In this document: positions 13,020 to 25,700 of the stretch, in pieces
Layout: every line of letters begins with the position of its first letter
Numbering within the stretch: the stretch's first letter is position 1
Source: Centropus unirufus
Lineage: Eukaryota; Chordata; Aves; Cuculiformes; Centropidae
Length of the DNA: 64,000 bases
NCBI GenBank assembly: GCA_013397695.1
Contig: VYZI01000240.1
Location: 222,510-286,509, forward strand
Direction of reading: 5' to 3'
The notes under the pieces: model-generated
Database searches by the model: none
What the model was told of the DNA's origin: nothing
The model's input: the letters and a program-made list of their open reading frames with translations, nothing else
Position numbers and translations under genes: made by a program

Positions 13020-14304
13020 GTAAGTTTCTGCTATGCATAGTTGTGTTTGAATTTTAAAATGCACTTTCTGTCTATGTTCTCTGATGTTAAATTAAAACTT
13101 GCTGCTTCCATAATATCCCTGCCACAAAATGAACTTGTCAGAGGGGAGAATGTTACTGCAAACACAGTAAATGCTGGTTTTATTTGGGAGAATAGTCAAG
13201 GGTTAGGGGGTGCAATTCAAGTCTAATTACAGTCTAAACAATGTGTGTCATACTTGGAACAAAAGGGTTTAGAATAAAAGTACATTGCCTAGCTACCTAA
13301 ATATGGGATGAATTTGATCACTCTCTTCTTGTTTTTTTTTTTCTATAAATAGTTGTACAAGATGAAGAGTTGTTTACAGTCTCAGGTTCTTCTTCCCATC
13401 AGAATAAGAAATTTAAAAAAGCGATAGGATGGAATCAAATGTACATACACGTATTGACAGATATGACCACCTCCCTTCCATGCTGTCTGATTTTGTCATG
13501 TAATTTAAGGAAAGTAATCCACAGCACTGAGGATGACATTTGTCATGTAACATTGAAAGACAGTTTGTCATACAGAGGGGCTCAGACCTAATTAAAGTTT
13601 CATTCCCAGTCAGGGTCTAGTGATGGAAAGCTTGGTTAAGGTAAGGAAAGTTCACTGTAGGGTGAAAGCTTGAGAGTGAGAATCAAATTTGTTCTGCCAC
13701 CTGCAGTGGGGTTAGATCTACTGGGCAGGGGTGGTGAAAACGCAAGGTCATGTGGTACATCCATTTTCTGGGCAGCACAGGGTAGTTATTAGCCCAAGCT
13801 CAAGGTTGAGTTTAGGTTTCTAACCAGTGGATTGGCAGTTCAAGCTACCATCTCCAACAGAACTCGACAGTGACTTGCTCTCCCATAAAGAAACTTTGTT
13901 TACTATATTCCTGAAAAGACTAATTTCAAGAATTGTGCACCTACAAATGGTTTTGGCAAGCTTTAGCATAAATATTACCATGCATTTAATTATATTAAGA
14001 CTCTAGTCTTATTTTGGATGGGTTTTTTTCAGTTATCACTGAATGGTGAATTTTTGTTACCAAGTATCTGTTGCAGATGTGTATAGTGTGTGAACGATAT
14101 CTATTTTCATAACAGCCGGAGATGGATTTGCAGTTGAGTGAAGATTCACTTGCAGATTTTGAAATTGTAATCAATGATCTACTCCTTGATTTAGACAGAG
14201 TAACCATATCAAACACAGATCTTAACCATTGTATCTTTCAGTGGTACTTTAATGTAATAACAAAAGATTTTGAAGTAAATTACCAAAGCTATAAAACTAG
14301 AATA

Positions 14305-14329
14305 TGCACCTCCCATGCTTGGAGGTGCA
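14305..14329. repeat. perfect inverted repeat, 9-bp arms
   Basis: Arms TGCACCTCC and GGAGGTGCA are separated by CATGCTT. The arms pair perfectly. Function unknown; a 9-bp perfect stem is only mildly unexpected in 64 kb. Confidence 0.7.
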
Positions 14330-14340
14330 ACAAACACATA

Positions 14341-14364
14341 CATATAAACAAACATATAAACAAA
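14341..14364. repeat. 12-bp tandem repeat, two copies
   Basis: CATATAAACAAA occurs twice in direct succession, inside a wider (A/C)-rich stretch from about 14329. Ordinary minisatellite-like slippage product. Confidence 0.8.
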
Positions 14365-17300
14365 CACAGTTTGTTTACTGAGGAAAAGGGAAGTCTTGTT
14401 TAGGTGGCTGAAAGCAAGGAAAAATTGTTTCTCTGTTATTTAACAGGTATTTCTGTGCAGACTTTATAAGAACAAACTCATGGAGTGTATCAGAATACTA
14501 GTTTTGCTTTCCAGTAACTATTTCTTGGTTGGAGTACAGGAGTGGCTTTTGATTCATCATATAAAAAACTGCAAACACATCTTCTTTGGTGCAAAGTACT
14601 GTGGTTAAGTACACAAATAGTTGTCACTTGCAAAGCTACCTAAATACAGATGGATGTGAAGCCGTGCAAGGACTTTACAGCTTGTTCTCTTCAAGAACAT
14701 GAAGTAGGAAAAAAAAAGAGTGAGAGCACCAGTGATTTGTTGCTAGGAGAGGTTTGAGAGGCAGTGGTCTGTGTTCTCAGCTCTGCTACCGGTCTGCTAC
14801 ACACAGTTAGACATATCATTTTCTCTTTCTTTTTCATTTTGTTGAATCAGACACAGCATCTTAGGTCACAATGAGACAGCAAGCTCAGTTAGTCTTTGCA
14901 GATGCTGCCTTAAATGGACATCTACCATCTACCAAAGCAACTTTCCACTGCAGTATAGGGTAGGTGAGAGTTAATCTATGCTGCCACCCTCCATTTTCTA
15001 TTTGTTCCTCCTGTGAAATACAACCTACCTTTGAGTAGGAGTAATATGACTGTTGACTCTTCCCGGGTCACAAAGTGGTTCTGAATAATACTTTTCTTTC
15101 TATCTATCCCTGAAGATAGTTAAGTTTCCTTCTTTGTTCTTCCCACCAGCTGTATTCCTACCTCCTGACAGTGATCACACCTGTCTATGCATCATGGTAG
15201 AGAAAGCAGGCCTTTCTTTCCAAGTCAGTAAAACCTGTATACCTCGGGATAGGTGTATGAATTTAGTCACTCTGTTATTGTGAAGCCACCTCTGGCTAAG
15301 TCGCACGACTGCCTAAGTCACTCTGTTTCTATTTAGACTCCTCAGTGAGGCTGTGTGTATTAAACTATTGTGTGTTTAAATATGTAATGATAAAAGAACC
15401 TTTTAAGAAGCTTGGTTTTTTTTTTTTTTTGTGGGCTGGAGGTCTTACCTAGAAAGCTATCTAGAAAGTTTAAGGTAAAACCCTTGTAGTACATAACTTG
15501 TACCGGGATAAGACTTTCCCTGAAAATAGCAGGGGTTTAAGGAGCACAGCATCTCTTGGATGTTCACCCCTTTAAGAACAGTTGCTAGGTTATTGGACAT
15601 AAGCCAAGAGGTCTGTAATCCTTTTTTGCTATTAGTTGGTTCTCCAGGGATTGTTAATCTTTCCTGCAGTTTTCACACATAGCAGTTTCTGACAGGAGGG
15701 CACGGATCCCCCAAATGGTGTCTTTTGGGGTCTCAGTAGTTGTCATGTCACAGCAGCCCAGAACTCAATATGGGCTAATTTCTCCTGGAAGCATTACAAA
15801 CTGAATTTGTAAGCCTATGTTGATGTTCCTGTGCTGCTCCCATTCATATCACAGTATAATGTCAACTCAGGAGTTCATGGCACGATGACATGTACTAGAC
15901 CTTCAGACAACATAATATACTTAGCAACTCTAGAAAGTGGTTGCTCAGCAGCAGCAATGAAATTTGGTCGGTCAGTGGCTCTGCTACATGCACACGAATT
16001 GTCATTGCATTAATCACCATTGTCTCTGGAAACCTACCAACTTGCTGTACAAATGGCTCTTGCAGAGGGCTTGGAGTGCCATCATATTTAACTTGTTTTA
16101 GGCAGCTTTTGTAACTCATCTTGCTTAGGTCAACAGTGGGATTTGAACTGAGGAATTTCAGGGCATTTGTGAGCCATGAAAGGGCAAAGGTTGTTATTCT
16201 GAAGCAGAAATAGAGTCATAAGTGACTCAGGTCAGCCAACCAGTAGTGGAGGAGAGAGAGACCATACCCTGTAGCATGGGCCACAGAATACAGAAGCTAT
16301 AAAGCAGTGGGAAATTAGTGTGATTCCCTTCTCACACCATGCCCTGATGATTCAATATCCTTCCTCAGACACAAAGGAGGTGGTCCACAGTTAGACCTCT
16401 GCAGAGTTCACCTCTCCCTGCTCATCAGACCTTTCACTCTTCAGCAGTTGGATTGGTATTTTGGCAAAGTGGACTTTAGCCTGTGAAACACATGCAAATG
16501 ACCTTTATTAAAGTATTAGTCTGGCTGACCGTGTGATGGAAGGCTCCATACTCTGCTGAATTCCCTGAAAAGAGACTAATTTGACTAGAACTCCCTAGTT
16601 GAGGAGATAAATGACAGTAGAAAGACTATGGGAGACTTCAAAATTAAGAGAAGCGTGAAGAGAATGAATGGGAATCTTTAGTTTGTGGCTTCTCTCCAAT
16701 GAGTGGGCATCAGGTTAAAGCAAATAAAAAATAGGCTTTCTCGATACCATGCATAAATAAGATTTGTATTCAACTTGGTGCATTGGGATGCTATGGAGTT
16801 GGAAATAAAGAAATTTCTTATCAATCTGTGATCAGTAAACACAGTGGTCCCCATGTAATCTCCTGTTGAGGAGTTTTTTAAACTGTACATGACCATTATT
16901 AGGATAAATATTCTCTTAAACATATTCAGTGCTTTCATCTGCCTGCCTAAGCATCAGTACTGGCTGTTATCTGAGATGAGATACTGGGTAGACTGCTTAG
17001 TCTAAATTTGTATAGCTACTTCTATGCTTTTAAGCAGTTTTTGATGCATCTGTGAATTAAGATATTGGTTCTGCGGCTTGGTGCTTTGTAGCTGAAACCT
17101 ATCAGTACAGAACTCTCAAATGGGGTTAACTTCTCAAAAAGTAGACTGGCTGTACATTTCTCAGTAAGGAGTGCGGGAGAAGTGATTTCAAGTAAATTGT
17201 GCTAGAACTGTCTTCTCTGATCTCCAATGTGTATATCCTGTTGCTATTGCAGCAGGATCTTCATGTGAAAATGAAAATACAAAATCGTATCTAAAGCTTT

Positions 17301-17901
17301 CGTTCTCCCAGAGTACTGTAGAGCATGTGTGATTTTATATTCACAGCACAAAAACCTGATCCATTCAGTACTTCGCTTGATCATGTCATTTATTTTCAAT
17401 CTCCCTCTGAGTAGAGAAAGGTACTATGATAATAAATGAAAACATAAATTCCCTTGAATTGCTGTTTTCTTGCTTTTTATATTGCTGCTGAGATTTTTGC
17501 TAGCCTTAGTTTCTCTTCCTGACTGCCTTATAGTCTATCCAGTGACATTTCTGGAAAGTTCCAGTTGGTGTTGAGAAGAAGAGAAAATCCTCTCTCAATA
17601 CCAAGCCTGATTGGTGATAGTGAAGTTTCTCTAATAATCACCAACAGTGTTATGATGTTGTGATCCACAGTGTGGCAAGCAAGGTAAAAAGCCTGGTGCC
17701 ATTGCTCACAAAGCAAGGGGGAAATAATGCTTTGATTAAGTGGGGGTTTTTTGGAAGTTGTGTTAAGATTCGTCAAATTATTTTTTTTACAGAATAGCTA
17801 TCATCTTGCCATTTGAACTACAGAGAGCGAATCAAAGGACTGTGTTATCCTTATCTTGAAAAGATGTCAATCATGTTGAGTGCAAGAATTATGATTTTGC
17901 A

Positions 17902-17966
17902 AGTCTTAGGAGTCTTAGGAGTCTTTGGACTCCTAATGGCTTGTGCTTGTTTGTTTTAGGAGTCTT
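17902..17966. repeat. short tandem and inverted repeat cluster
   Basis: Nine-base units AGTCTTAGG, AGTCTTAGG, AGTCTTTGG run in tandem from 17902. The second and third overlap a perfect hairpin at 17915-17936 with arms TTAGGAGTC and GACTCCTAA and a 4-base loop. The TTAGGAGTCTTT word recurs near 17956. Confidence 0.75.
17935..17958 (+). repeat. 24-bp word, copy 1 (second copy at 20014)
   Basis: The 24 bases beginning AATGGCTTGTGCTTG are identical to positions 20014-20037, in the same orientation. Flanking sequence on both sides is unrelated. The LTR at 18898-19440 lies between the copies. Confidence 0.8.
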
Positions 17967-18897
17967 TAGACCACAATGTGTATTCTGACCTATGGGATGG
18001 ACCTATATGGTCTTTATTTCTTAGCTGAAGTTTCTGAAGTACTTTTCCTAGTAAATTATCTTTTTGGTGGAACTGAGGACCTCCCTGAGGAACCAGCTCA
18101 TGTAAAGTCATTTTACAAATTGTAATTTACCTTTATTTCTATAGATGCTGCTTTCTACTAGGTTCTCATATACTTAGGGAACACTGAGAGGCCTCCATAC
18201 AGTATGGTGCCTTATGCAGTACTTTTGATTAAGCACGTAATTTCAGTTACTGTCGATCTGGCTTTCTAAGCTCTTCTGTTTATCCTTTTTTTTCAGCTTG
18301 CAGATGTCACCAAAGTAGTGTTGGAATTATTAGTGTAGGAATTTTCATAGCACATAATATTACCCTCAGAGAAGCACCACCATAAAGAAAGCAGAGAGAT
18401 GCCAATATGTACACCAGGGGTCAGATTTAAGACAGGAAAGTTTCTGCTTGCCTTATAGACATGTAAATCCTTCTCAGGGTGTGAGCCAAACTCCCTCAGA
18501 CTTTCAAAAGCCATTGGCTCCTTAAGGTCAAATTTTTAGCATTTTTTGTCAGATTATGTTGCGGGGGACTATGAATTTTGATCAATTCAGCAATAAGCAT
18601 TTCAAGATAGAGATATCTACTTAATCACATTTTCAGAGGATTTTCATAATATTAGATACTTAGGCATTTTTTCATAATTCTTTTACTGACTGTATCTGAA
18701 TCTTTAAGCCCTTAAATACTTCGATAAATCCAGACCTAACATCTTTAGGCTGAACATGAATATTAGACTTCAACATTAACATTTTCCTGGCAAAACTGAG
18801 CAAATGACCTATTTCTCAGAAGGAAACTAGTCTGGAGCTAGTCAGACCTTCTGAAGGTCAGACTTTGATTACTAATGTGTTCAGCTCCCTAGGTTTG
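17967..18897. other. non-coding stretch
   Basis: Nothing recognised on either strand. Confidence 0.45.
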
Positions 18898-19440
18898 TGT
18901 CCCGGTTTGAAAGCAAACCAGTGAGACTCTGAGTCAGAAATACAATTTAATAGGAAGAGAAAATAAAATAAATGCAATAGTACAAAAGAAAACCACTGAC
19001 AGGGTCCGAATACAACCTGACACCCTGTCAGTCAGGGTGGCGGTAGCAGTCCAATGAAGTGGTGGCTGCAGTCCTCCTGAAGTGGTGGATGTGGCTCTGT
19101 AGAAGAGTCTGCTCTTCCTTGGAAAGTCCAGTGGCGGCTACGTAGCTCTTGTCCTCGGAGAGTCCCGTAGGTAAAGGCTGCTGTGGTGTTCCAGACTCCT
19201 GATCATATACAGATGGGAATGCCCTGTTCCTCCTCCTGGGCGGAGCATCTCACAATGGGATGGTGAGTCATGAGGTAAGGCATTGATGGGCCCATTAACA
19301 GGAGATAGTCCGGAGAGAGTTATCTATGAGTCATGTGGCAGAGTCCTTGATTGCCCATTGAACAGAGATAACTCCCAGAGAGAGTTATCAAGGATGAGTC
19401 ATGGTAGGAGACAATGAACATTGCCCCACCTGCTTTAACA
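18898..19440 (-). mobile_element. solo LTR of an avian endogenous retrovirus
   Basis: A 543-bp element that reads on the minus strand from TGTTAAAGC to CCGGGACA, so it has TG...CA ends. The flanks GTTTG (left) and GCTTG (right) form a 5-bp target-site duplication with one mismatch. In sense order it has a U3 with imperfect direct repeats, a TATA-like CTGTATATGATC, a GC-rich middle, and an AT-rich end with a possible ATTAAA poly(A) signal. From memory it resembles LTRs common in songbird genomes; I do not assign a family. A 5-bp duplication would fit an ERVL-like or gamma/beta-like origin only loosely. No gag, pol or env remnant is seen on either side, so it is most likely a solo LTR left by recombination. 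Confidence 0.75.
19264..19401. promoter_or_regulatory. three AP-1-like TGAGTCA sites in LTR U3 repeats
   Basis: TGAGTCA occurs at 19264-19270, 19327-19333 and 19395-19401, each followed by T and spaced 63 and 68 bases. The last two sit in imperfect direct repeats of about 66 bp (about 19286-19351 and 19352-19420), each with a CCCATT(A/G)AACAG core, an AGAGAGTTATC box and the TGAGTCAT. TGAGTCA is the known AP-1/NF-E2 core. U3 repeats carrying enhancer sites are typical of retroviral LTRs. Activity here is inference. Confidence 0.55.
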
Positions 19441-21544
19441 GCTTGTGAAGATGGTGATAGAATACATACCTTTGGGCACATCTTACATTGTAACCTAGGA
19501 CAGTTTGTTACTTGAGCTTTGTTACCAAGTTCATCTTGAGTAGAACTTACCTGCTTTGAGATGATGCTGATTGCTAACGTGGTAGAAATGGTAAGTTGTA
19601 GTTAATTGAGCAGTTTTGGTTTCTGTGCTGGGACGCTGCTACACAGCTAGACAATTGCACTGAGCAATAAGGGTGGGCCAAGATACCTGCCCTGAGCAAA
19701 AGGTTTGGAACTGTGGGTTTCGCAGGGGAGGAAGCCCCTAGGCGTCTGCCCCAAGTGTGATGGTGATGGGAAAAAGATGAACCCATCTTTGATTGTATTG
19801 TTGCCAAGCTCATGGACTGCCATACACAAGTCCTTCCTGGACAATCTAACTGTTGCAGGAGGCATGCAGAGGCATCTAATCTGGTCTGGCCAGCCAGCTT
19901 GGCTCTCTGCAATTGCCTCCATATTCCCCTTAAATCCCAAGGCAGATCTAATTATAGTTTCACAGCAGCTTAGCCAAGTTAACCAATGGCTGCCACAATC
20001 TTCCTGCTGCAAAAATGGCTTGTGCTTGTTTGTTTTAATCTCTTTTTGTCCTTTCTCTGATTTGATGCTCTGAAACAGCTCTGTCAGCACAATGGAGTGT
20101 GCAAGGATATGTTGCTGTGGGGAGCGAGGACAAAGATGAGTTTGTGACTAGCTGTCAGTAATTAGGAGAGTTTGTGCTGCTTGGCTTCACATTTGGCTTC
20201 AGTTTGCATAGTTACAGCATGGGATACAGCCCTGCATTTGTACCCCAAGTTGCTGATGGCAAGGAGGCACAGCAGGCCTAAATCCCACATTCAGTACAGG
20301 GAGAGCAGGGAGTGGGCCCATGTGTCCAGGAGTCTTTAGTCTCTGCCCACTTTCCGCTTCACAGACATCAGTTGAGGATGACTACAAGACTGGAAGGCAT
20401 TTATGTATTATGGCGATAAGGGGACATGAGATTTGGATCTGTGTTAAACTTTTTGGAGAAAAAATACGACTTTTCTTCTTCCTGATAGTATGAGTGTGGT
20501 GATAAGCCCCAAGGGATCACACCATTCTCTGATAGAGGCATCCAAGATCCTCCCTCTGCTCTGAGGGTATTTCATTTTAGAGATATGAGGATAGTAATAA
20601 AACCTTCCCCCCGCACCCTCCTCCCAAAGCAATTCCTCAGCTCATAGCTGCCTGTCCAAAGCTGCGTCAGTAATACTCCAGTATTCAGCCCAATAAAAAT
20701 TTTGTCAAGGAAGCATAAAGTTGCTGTCAGATCTTTTCCATTAAAAATCATTTTTATAGCAGTGAGCTGTAACAAGCACACATCTATGGAGTGAAAGTGT
20801 GAAATGATGAGAAATTTGGACAGTGTTATCATCCAATGGGGACTCACTGGCGGGCCACTTAGAATGCCTCCAGTGTATGGAGTGTGACAACCAGAATATT
20901 TTTCTCAACCGATTAAAATGTAAGAAATTTATTACAGATTTCAGAGGGGAATAGCCCACACCACTGATTCTAGTCCTTCCTCCAAGATATATTACTCAGA
21001 TAATATAAAGTCATAAGTCCCTGTAAATTATTTATAAGCTTGTCCCACCTTAGATTAAAAATATTTCTGCTGGAGACTTGTGGGGTTAATATCTGTATCT
21101 TTATGTTTGATTTGCTGAAATGCACAGTTATTTCTGTAGTCAATGGGAGGTGTATAGCATTTTACTTTGTCTGGCACATTCACAATTTCAGCTGGATGTG
21201 AACTCATCAGAAACAGGACATGCCACCATGACCAGAACGTGTTGATGTAACCGTAGAAAACTGCTGGAGGCCAGGTGGAGTAAATTCATTCAGTGAAATA
21301 ATTTGCATCATGGTTGCTGAATAAAATTAATCTGATTAATCAGACACCTTGGTTTAATCTTTCATAGTGGATTGTGACCCCAAGAGCATCATGACATGAA
21401 CCAAACTTGATATTCATCAGGCTAATTCTTCATTTTCTATCCAGAAGTCAGGAATGTTGATAATTTTCAATATATTTGTCAGAGAAAGCAATGCCTGTGT
21501 AGCAGATATAAGGTTCAACACACACAAAAGAAACCAAACAAAAA
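19441..21544. other. non-coding stretch, GC-richer part at 19620-20340
   Basis: 19620-20340 is more GC-rich than its surroundings and holds overlapping open frames on both strands (122 codons plus, 147 codons minus). None has a recognisable motif. It adjoins the LTR but shows no retroviral gag, pol or env similarity. The second copy of the 24-bp word lies at 20014-20037. Confidence 0.35.
20014..20037 (+). repeat. 24-bp word, copy 2
   Basis: Identical to 17935-17958 and in the same orientation; see that entry. Confidence 0.8.
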
Positions 21545-22750
21545 ACCCCAACAAAATGGGTCTGTGCCTATAAATTCTTTTATTTAACAAATAAAGAAGA
21601 TCAACTATGATCACCTTCAAAATAGTTCTCTTCTGAGCTGACATGCAGCTGCATATGATGCTTCCAACGTTTAAAGAAATTCTGCAGATCATTTTCTGAC
21701 AGTCTGCTGAGAATCTCCATAATTTTTATTTCTACATCTTCTACTGACAAAAAAGTGGATTTCCTTGGTCACCAGCTTCTTCTTTGGGAAGAGGTAGAAA
21801 TCACAGGGAACTAGGTTTGGTGAATAGGGTGGGTGCAGAAGCACAATAATGTTATTAGCTAAAAACTGCCTCACAGAGAAATCTTTGCTGACTAGTGCAT
21901 CGTCTTGGTGCGAAATGCACCCAATTCTCCACAATTCTGGTCATGTACTTCTCATGGGTTTCTGAAATTTCATCAAGACTTCAATGTAATACTGCAGGTT
22001 TACTCTTGGGCCACTGGGAACCCACTTTGCCCTCATGAAACCTTGGATGTTGTAGAATATTATCTAAATGGCCTTGAACTCCAAATGACTTGTGTGCCTT
22101 TTTTTTAGTCTTGGAGATGTTGCTGACTTCTGCTGCACTGCTTGTCACTTGGTTTCTAGATCATACATAAATATCCAAGTTTCATCACTGATAATGAATG
22201 ATATCGACAAATCCGGTTCATCCTCAATGCTTTGCAAAAGGTCCAAATACAACTTTTTGTGACTTTTTTTTTTGTTCATCTGACAGCATTTTTTGAACTC
22301 TTTTTGCACAAAACATTTTCCTGTTCAATTCTTCCATTGAAATGCATCAAATTACTTCCCTTTCCAAATGAACTTTCTAGCTGCTGCTCAAACTCCCAAC
22401 CTTCTGTGTTTTTGAATCACATCTCACACTTCTTCAATGTTGTCTTTGGTAACTACTGTGGGTGGGAAGCCTGGGCATCATCACTTATGCTTTCTCTTCC
22501 TTCAAAAAATCCTTTGTGCCATTCAGAAATGTGTGCATGAGACATGTTTTTTGCTATAAGCATCAGCCAATAATTGAGAAGTTTCCATCACGGATCTCTT
22601 ATGTTTCAGAAGAAATTTGCTATTCACTCACTGTTCATTCTTGCACACTGACGTTTTTTGACTGAGGGTAGGAAAAAGTCTGCTTTTGAGCACACATCTC
22701 CTCATACGGCGTGTAGAGATCAGGTAGAGTCTTGTCTCACAGTAATAACA
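21545..22750 (-). mobile_element. mariner (Tc1/mariner) DNA transposon, decayed
   Basis: A near full-length mariner of about 1.2 kb whose transposase reads on the minus strand (21601-22654). Short non-coding ends flank it. I could not identify the terminal inverted repeats or the TA duplication, so both boundaries are approximate by some tens of bases. The element is disabled by substitutions and small indels, which points to an old insertion. Mariners are known but sparse in bird genomes. Confidence 0.85.
21601..22654 (-). pseudogene. mariner transposase pseudogene
   Basis: Reading from 22654 toward 21601, the helix-turn-helix half appears first (ETSQLLADAY, then SHAHISEWHKGFFEGRES). The catalytic half follows: SDETWIF with the first aspartate, a VPSG motif followed by YYIEVL, HQDD with the second aspartate, and HPPYSPNLVPCDFYLFPK with the third. 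The C-terminus RWKHHMQLHVSSEENYFEGD and its TGA (21601-21603) are intact. All three catalytic aspartates of the DD34D type survive, but I count 33 rather than 34 residues between the last two, so one codon is probably lost. Breaks: the expected ATG is ACG (22652-22654), and stops lie at 22145-22147, 22064-22066 and 21941-21943 and near the N-terminus. Indels shift the frame after the HTH part. Certainly inactive. Confidence 0.9.
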
Positions 22751-25700
22751 TAAAACACATTCTATAACTATCTCTTTGTCTCTCCCCTCCCACTCTTTGT
22801 GTTCCTGATCTATATGCTAGACTTATTTTTTTGGGGGGGAGGGGGCTGTGGAATAGAACCTCATTGGTCATCTAACAGTTCAGTGGGTGACAATGCATTC
22901 ATGAAACAGCACATTATTCAAAAAGTGACTTTAAGAATTTAAGTAGTCTGAGGTAACAGCTTCCATTGTGAATGTAGAGGGTTATCACAAATGATATGTG
23001 ACAGTTTAAGAATAAAAGTACATTCTGATCTGTACCTAAATATAAGCTGTTACAGACAAATCAAAAATGTTGGAAAAATAGCAGATTTTTAAGTTATAGA
23101 GATTAAAAGTTTATAGGCAATGCAGAATTAATCATGGAGGACTTGACTTTGTGCTTCAAGGTTAAAATATTGTTTGAGAAAAGATGGAGGGTTTTTACAG
23201 GGAGATAAACTTAGTTACACCTGTCTGCAATAGTATTTCTTCACTCCCTCTGAGCATCTTGGGGCTAGTGACTATCAAACACAAGATGACAGACTTGAGG
23301 GCACTCTGGTCTTACTCTATCTATTGTTCCTTCTGTAAGTTACTTTAAAACAGCTTTGTACCTCATTTATTAATCACAGATTATAAGGAGGAGGCCAGAA
23401 TGATAAGGTAGACCATCACCTCACTTATCAACATGCTCTCTTCCTTATTATTACAAGAAAATAGCTGCAAAAGTTCATCCCTTCAATTTCCAATGGCACT
23501 TGGTGAATATTACAGACTTGGTAGCTCAAATTGCTTCAAGAAACGATGCGTACCCTCATGTGCAGCAGTAGTGCGGCAGTACCAGTGCTGCAGAGCTCAG
23601 CAATGGTTACAAGGCTTCCTATTACCTCTCCTGTGAAAGAAAATAATTCTGTAAAAATCATGTCAATTCTGCATAGGTAAGAAAATAGTAAAATTAATAA
23701 ATGGAAGGTTTCATCACCAGCAAAGTTTTGCTTTTAATTCTACTTCTGTTATAACTCATAAGCCATAACATCCTTTGTTTGGAGAACTGAAAGAAAATGA
23801 TAAATCAAAGATCTGCCCCGAAGTGAAAGCTTACAGTGAGGAATGTCACTGCACCCCCAGCCAACACTGTATATGCCTTCTAGGTGATTAGATAGCTGGT
23901 GGCTAGCTGGACTCTTCATACCTTTTGCGCTCATTTTCCTGTGTCAGATGAATCTACCACTCTCCGTGGTGCAACAATCTATCATTTGTTGTCGTATTCT
24001 GGGTTACAGGACCCTATGAGCCCCACTGCTACTGAGGTGCTGATGTGACAAAGGAAAGCCTGAGAAAGATATATGTGTTTCTGGGACTGGCACTTTGTAC
24101 TGGCTCACTTGCCTGAATGATGACCTGTGACCTAATATACAGTATATTTTACCGGGTTAAAATACATTACTACCCCAAAACCCATCTGTGTATGATTTAA
24201 GAGTCTTTGTTGTAGTGTTAAAGAAAGATTATTTCCTAAGTAACTTGGAATAACAGTGAAATTAATGGAAGAAATGATAAAGCAAGATGTGAGTAACTGC
24301 ACTGCACCTTAAGCTGAACAGAGTTACATATCAGAGGAGGTTATCTGGATGAAGGAATTAGCTTGTGTAGCAGAATGCTTGGGAGAAAGTGGCTGACATA
24401 AGTCTCTTTGGCAAGGATCATTACAGAGGGATTATGCCTTGGTAACATCTGATACGTCTCTATATATTCTATGTTAGTCTGTGCATCAACCAGTATGCTT
24501 GATATAAAATGTAGGATATATGAATAACATCCAGTGTAGGAGATGTTTAGCAGTGAAATAAGCCACTGACTTGTGTAAATACAGGAAATTCTATCTATCT
24601 TCAGATGCGTTTCATTGTTACTGTTTTGCTAGTCAACTACAGGGGAAGGTTATCAGCTAAATAAAGAGGTACTTTTTCCTTGAGAAAGTAAATTTCATTA
24701 ATTTTAATTAGAAGAAATGGATAGACCATCTTATGGATTGGAAGTGGATAAAATGAACACAGTTTGTATTCCTAAAGCTATCTTGTTCCCTTAGCAAAGA
24801 AGAGAGGAGAGATTGAGTTAGGAGGGCTGCAGAGCTCCCAGCAAGAAGGGTGTATTTAAGAGCTCCTAGATATTATCAAAGCACAATCTAGCCATATGTG
24901 AAGACATACATCTGACAGTGGAGCTGTCAGGGCAGGCCAACAAATCAGTTTTTAAGGGAAGAGAGAGAAAATTGTTTGATTTAATTTTAGTGTAAGAAGA
25001 CTGAGTATGGTCATTCTTTCATTACGGATGCCCTTTAAAATTGTCTAGTTGAGCTTAGAGTAACTTTGACTGGACAAGATATTTCTCTTGACTTTGCTTG
25101 AACTGTAAAAGGGTCAGTCCAGGATCATGCAGCTCATACTTTCCCTTTTCACTGACAAAGACTGGGTGAAATCAGGTCAAGGAGTGACATATGTGTTTGT
25201 GACATACTCTCAGAGATATTGTGGTACTTGCTTAAAACTGCTTGGCAAGGATGTTAGACCAGCATGAATGTTCAAGTCATGTTGTAGGACATAAACATCT
25301 ATCTGTGCTTTTCCTCAATAAGATCAGTGCCCTTAGTGCTGAAAGTGGAGATGAGGCTTCAAACTAGAATGAAATTGGTTTTTATGCTCTGTTCAAAGGA
25401 AGGTTTGAATAGAAGAGTTTATTTTTACTGAAAATTGTGTTGTTTGATTTTTACATCCTGATCTATTGATGATTCCAGAACCTCACCTTCTTGATTTATT
25501 GGTTTGTTCTTAATCATGACCTTAACATGATCATCACGTTGTTCCATCTTTAATTGCCTTGGTGAAATTTTAGTCTATTAGTATTTAGTATATTCAAGTG
25601 CCTCTTTGCTTGCTCATCCTCTTAAAGGAAATTCATTTTAAAAGTCAACAGAACAGGTTTCAACTGTTAAATTCTGCAGCGTGGATTTTGCATTCTGTGC

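Larger units (their letters stand above)
13020..17901. other. non-coding stretch
   Basis: No gene recognised. Contains a 9-bp-arm hairpin (14305-14329), a short tandem repeat (14341-14364) and a T-run near 15418-15430. A few GC-richer parts (about 14760-15350 and 16250-16450) carry no recognisable element. Confidence 0.4.
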
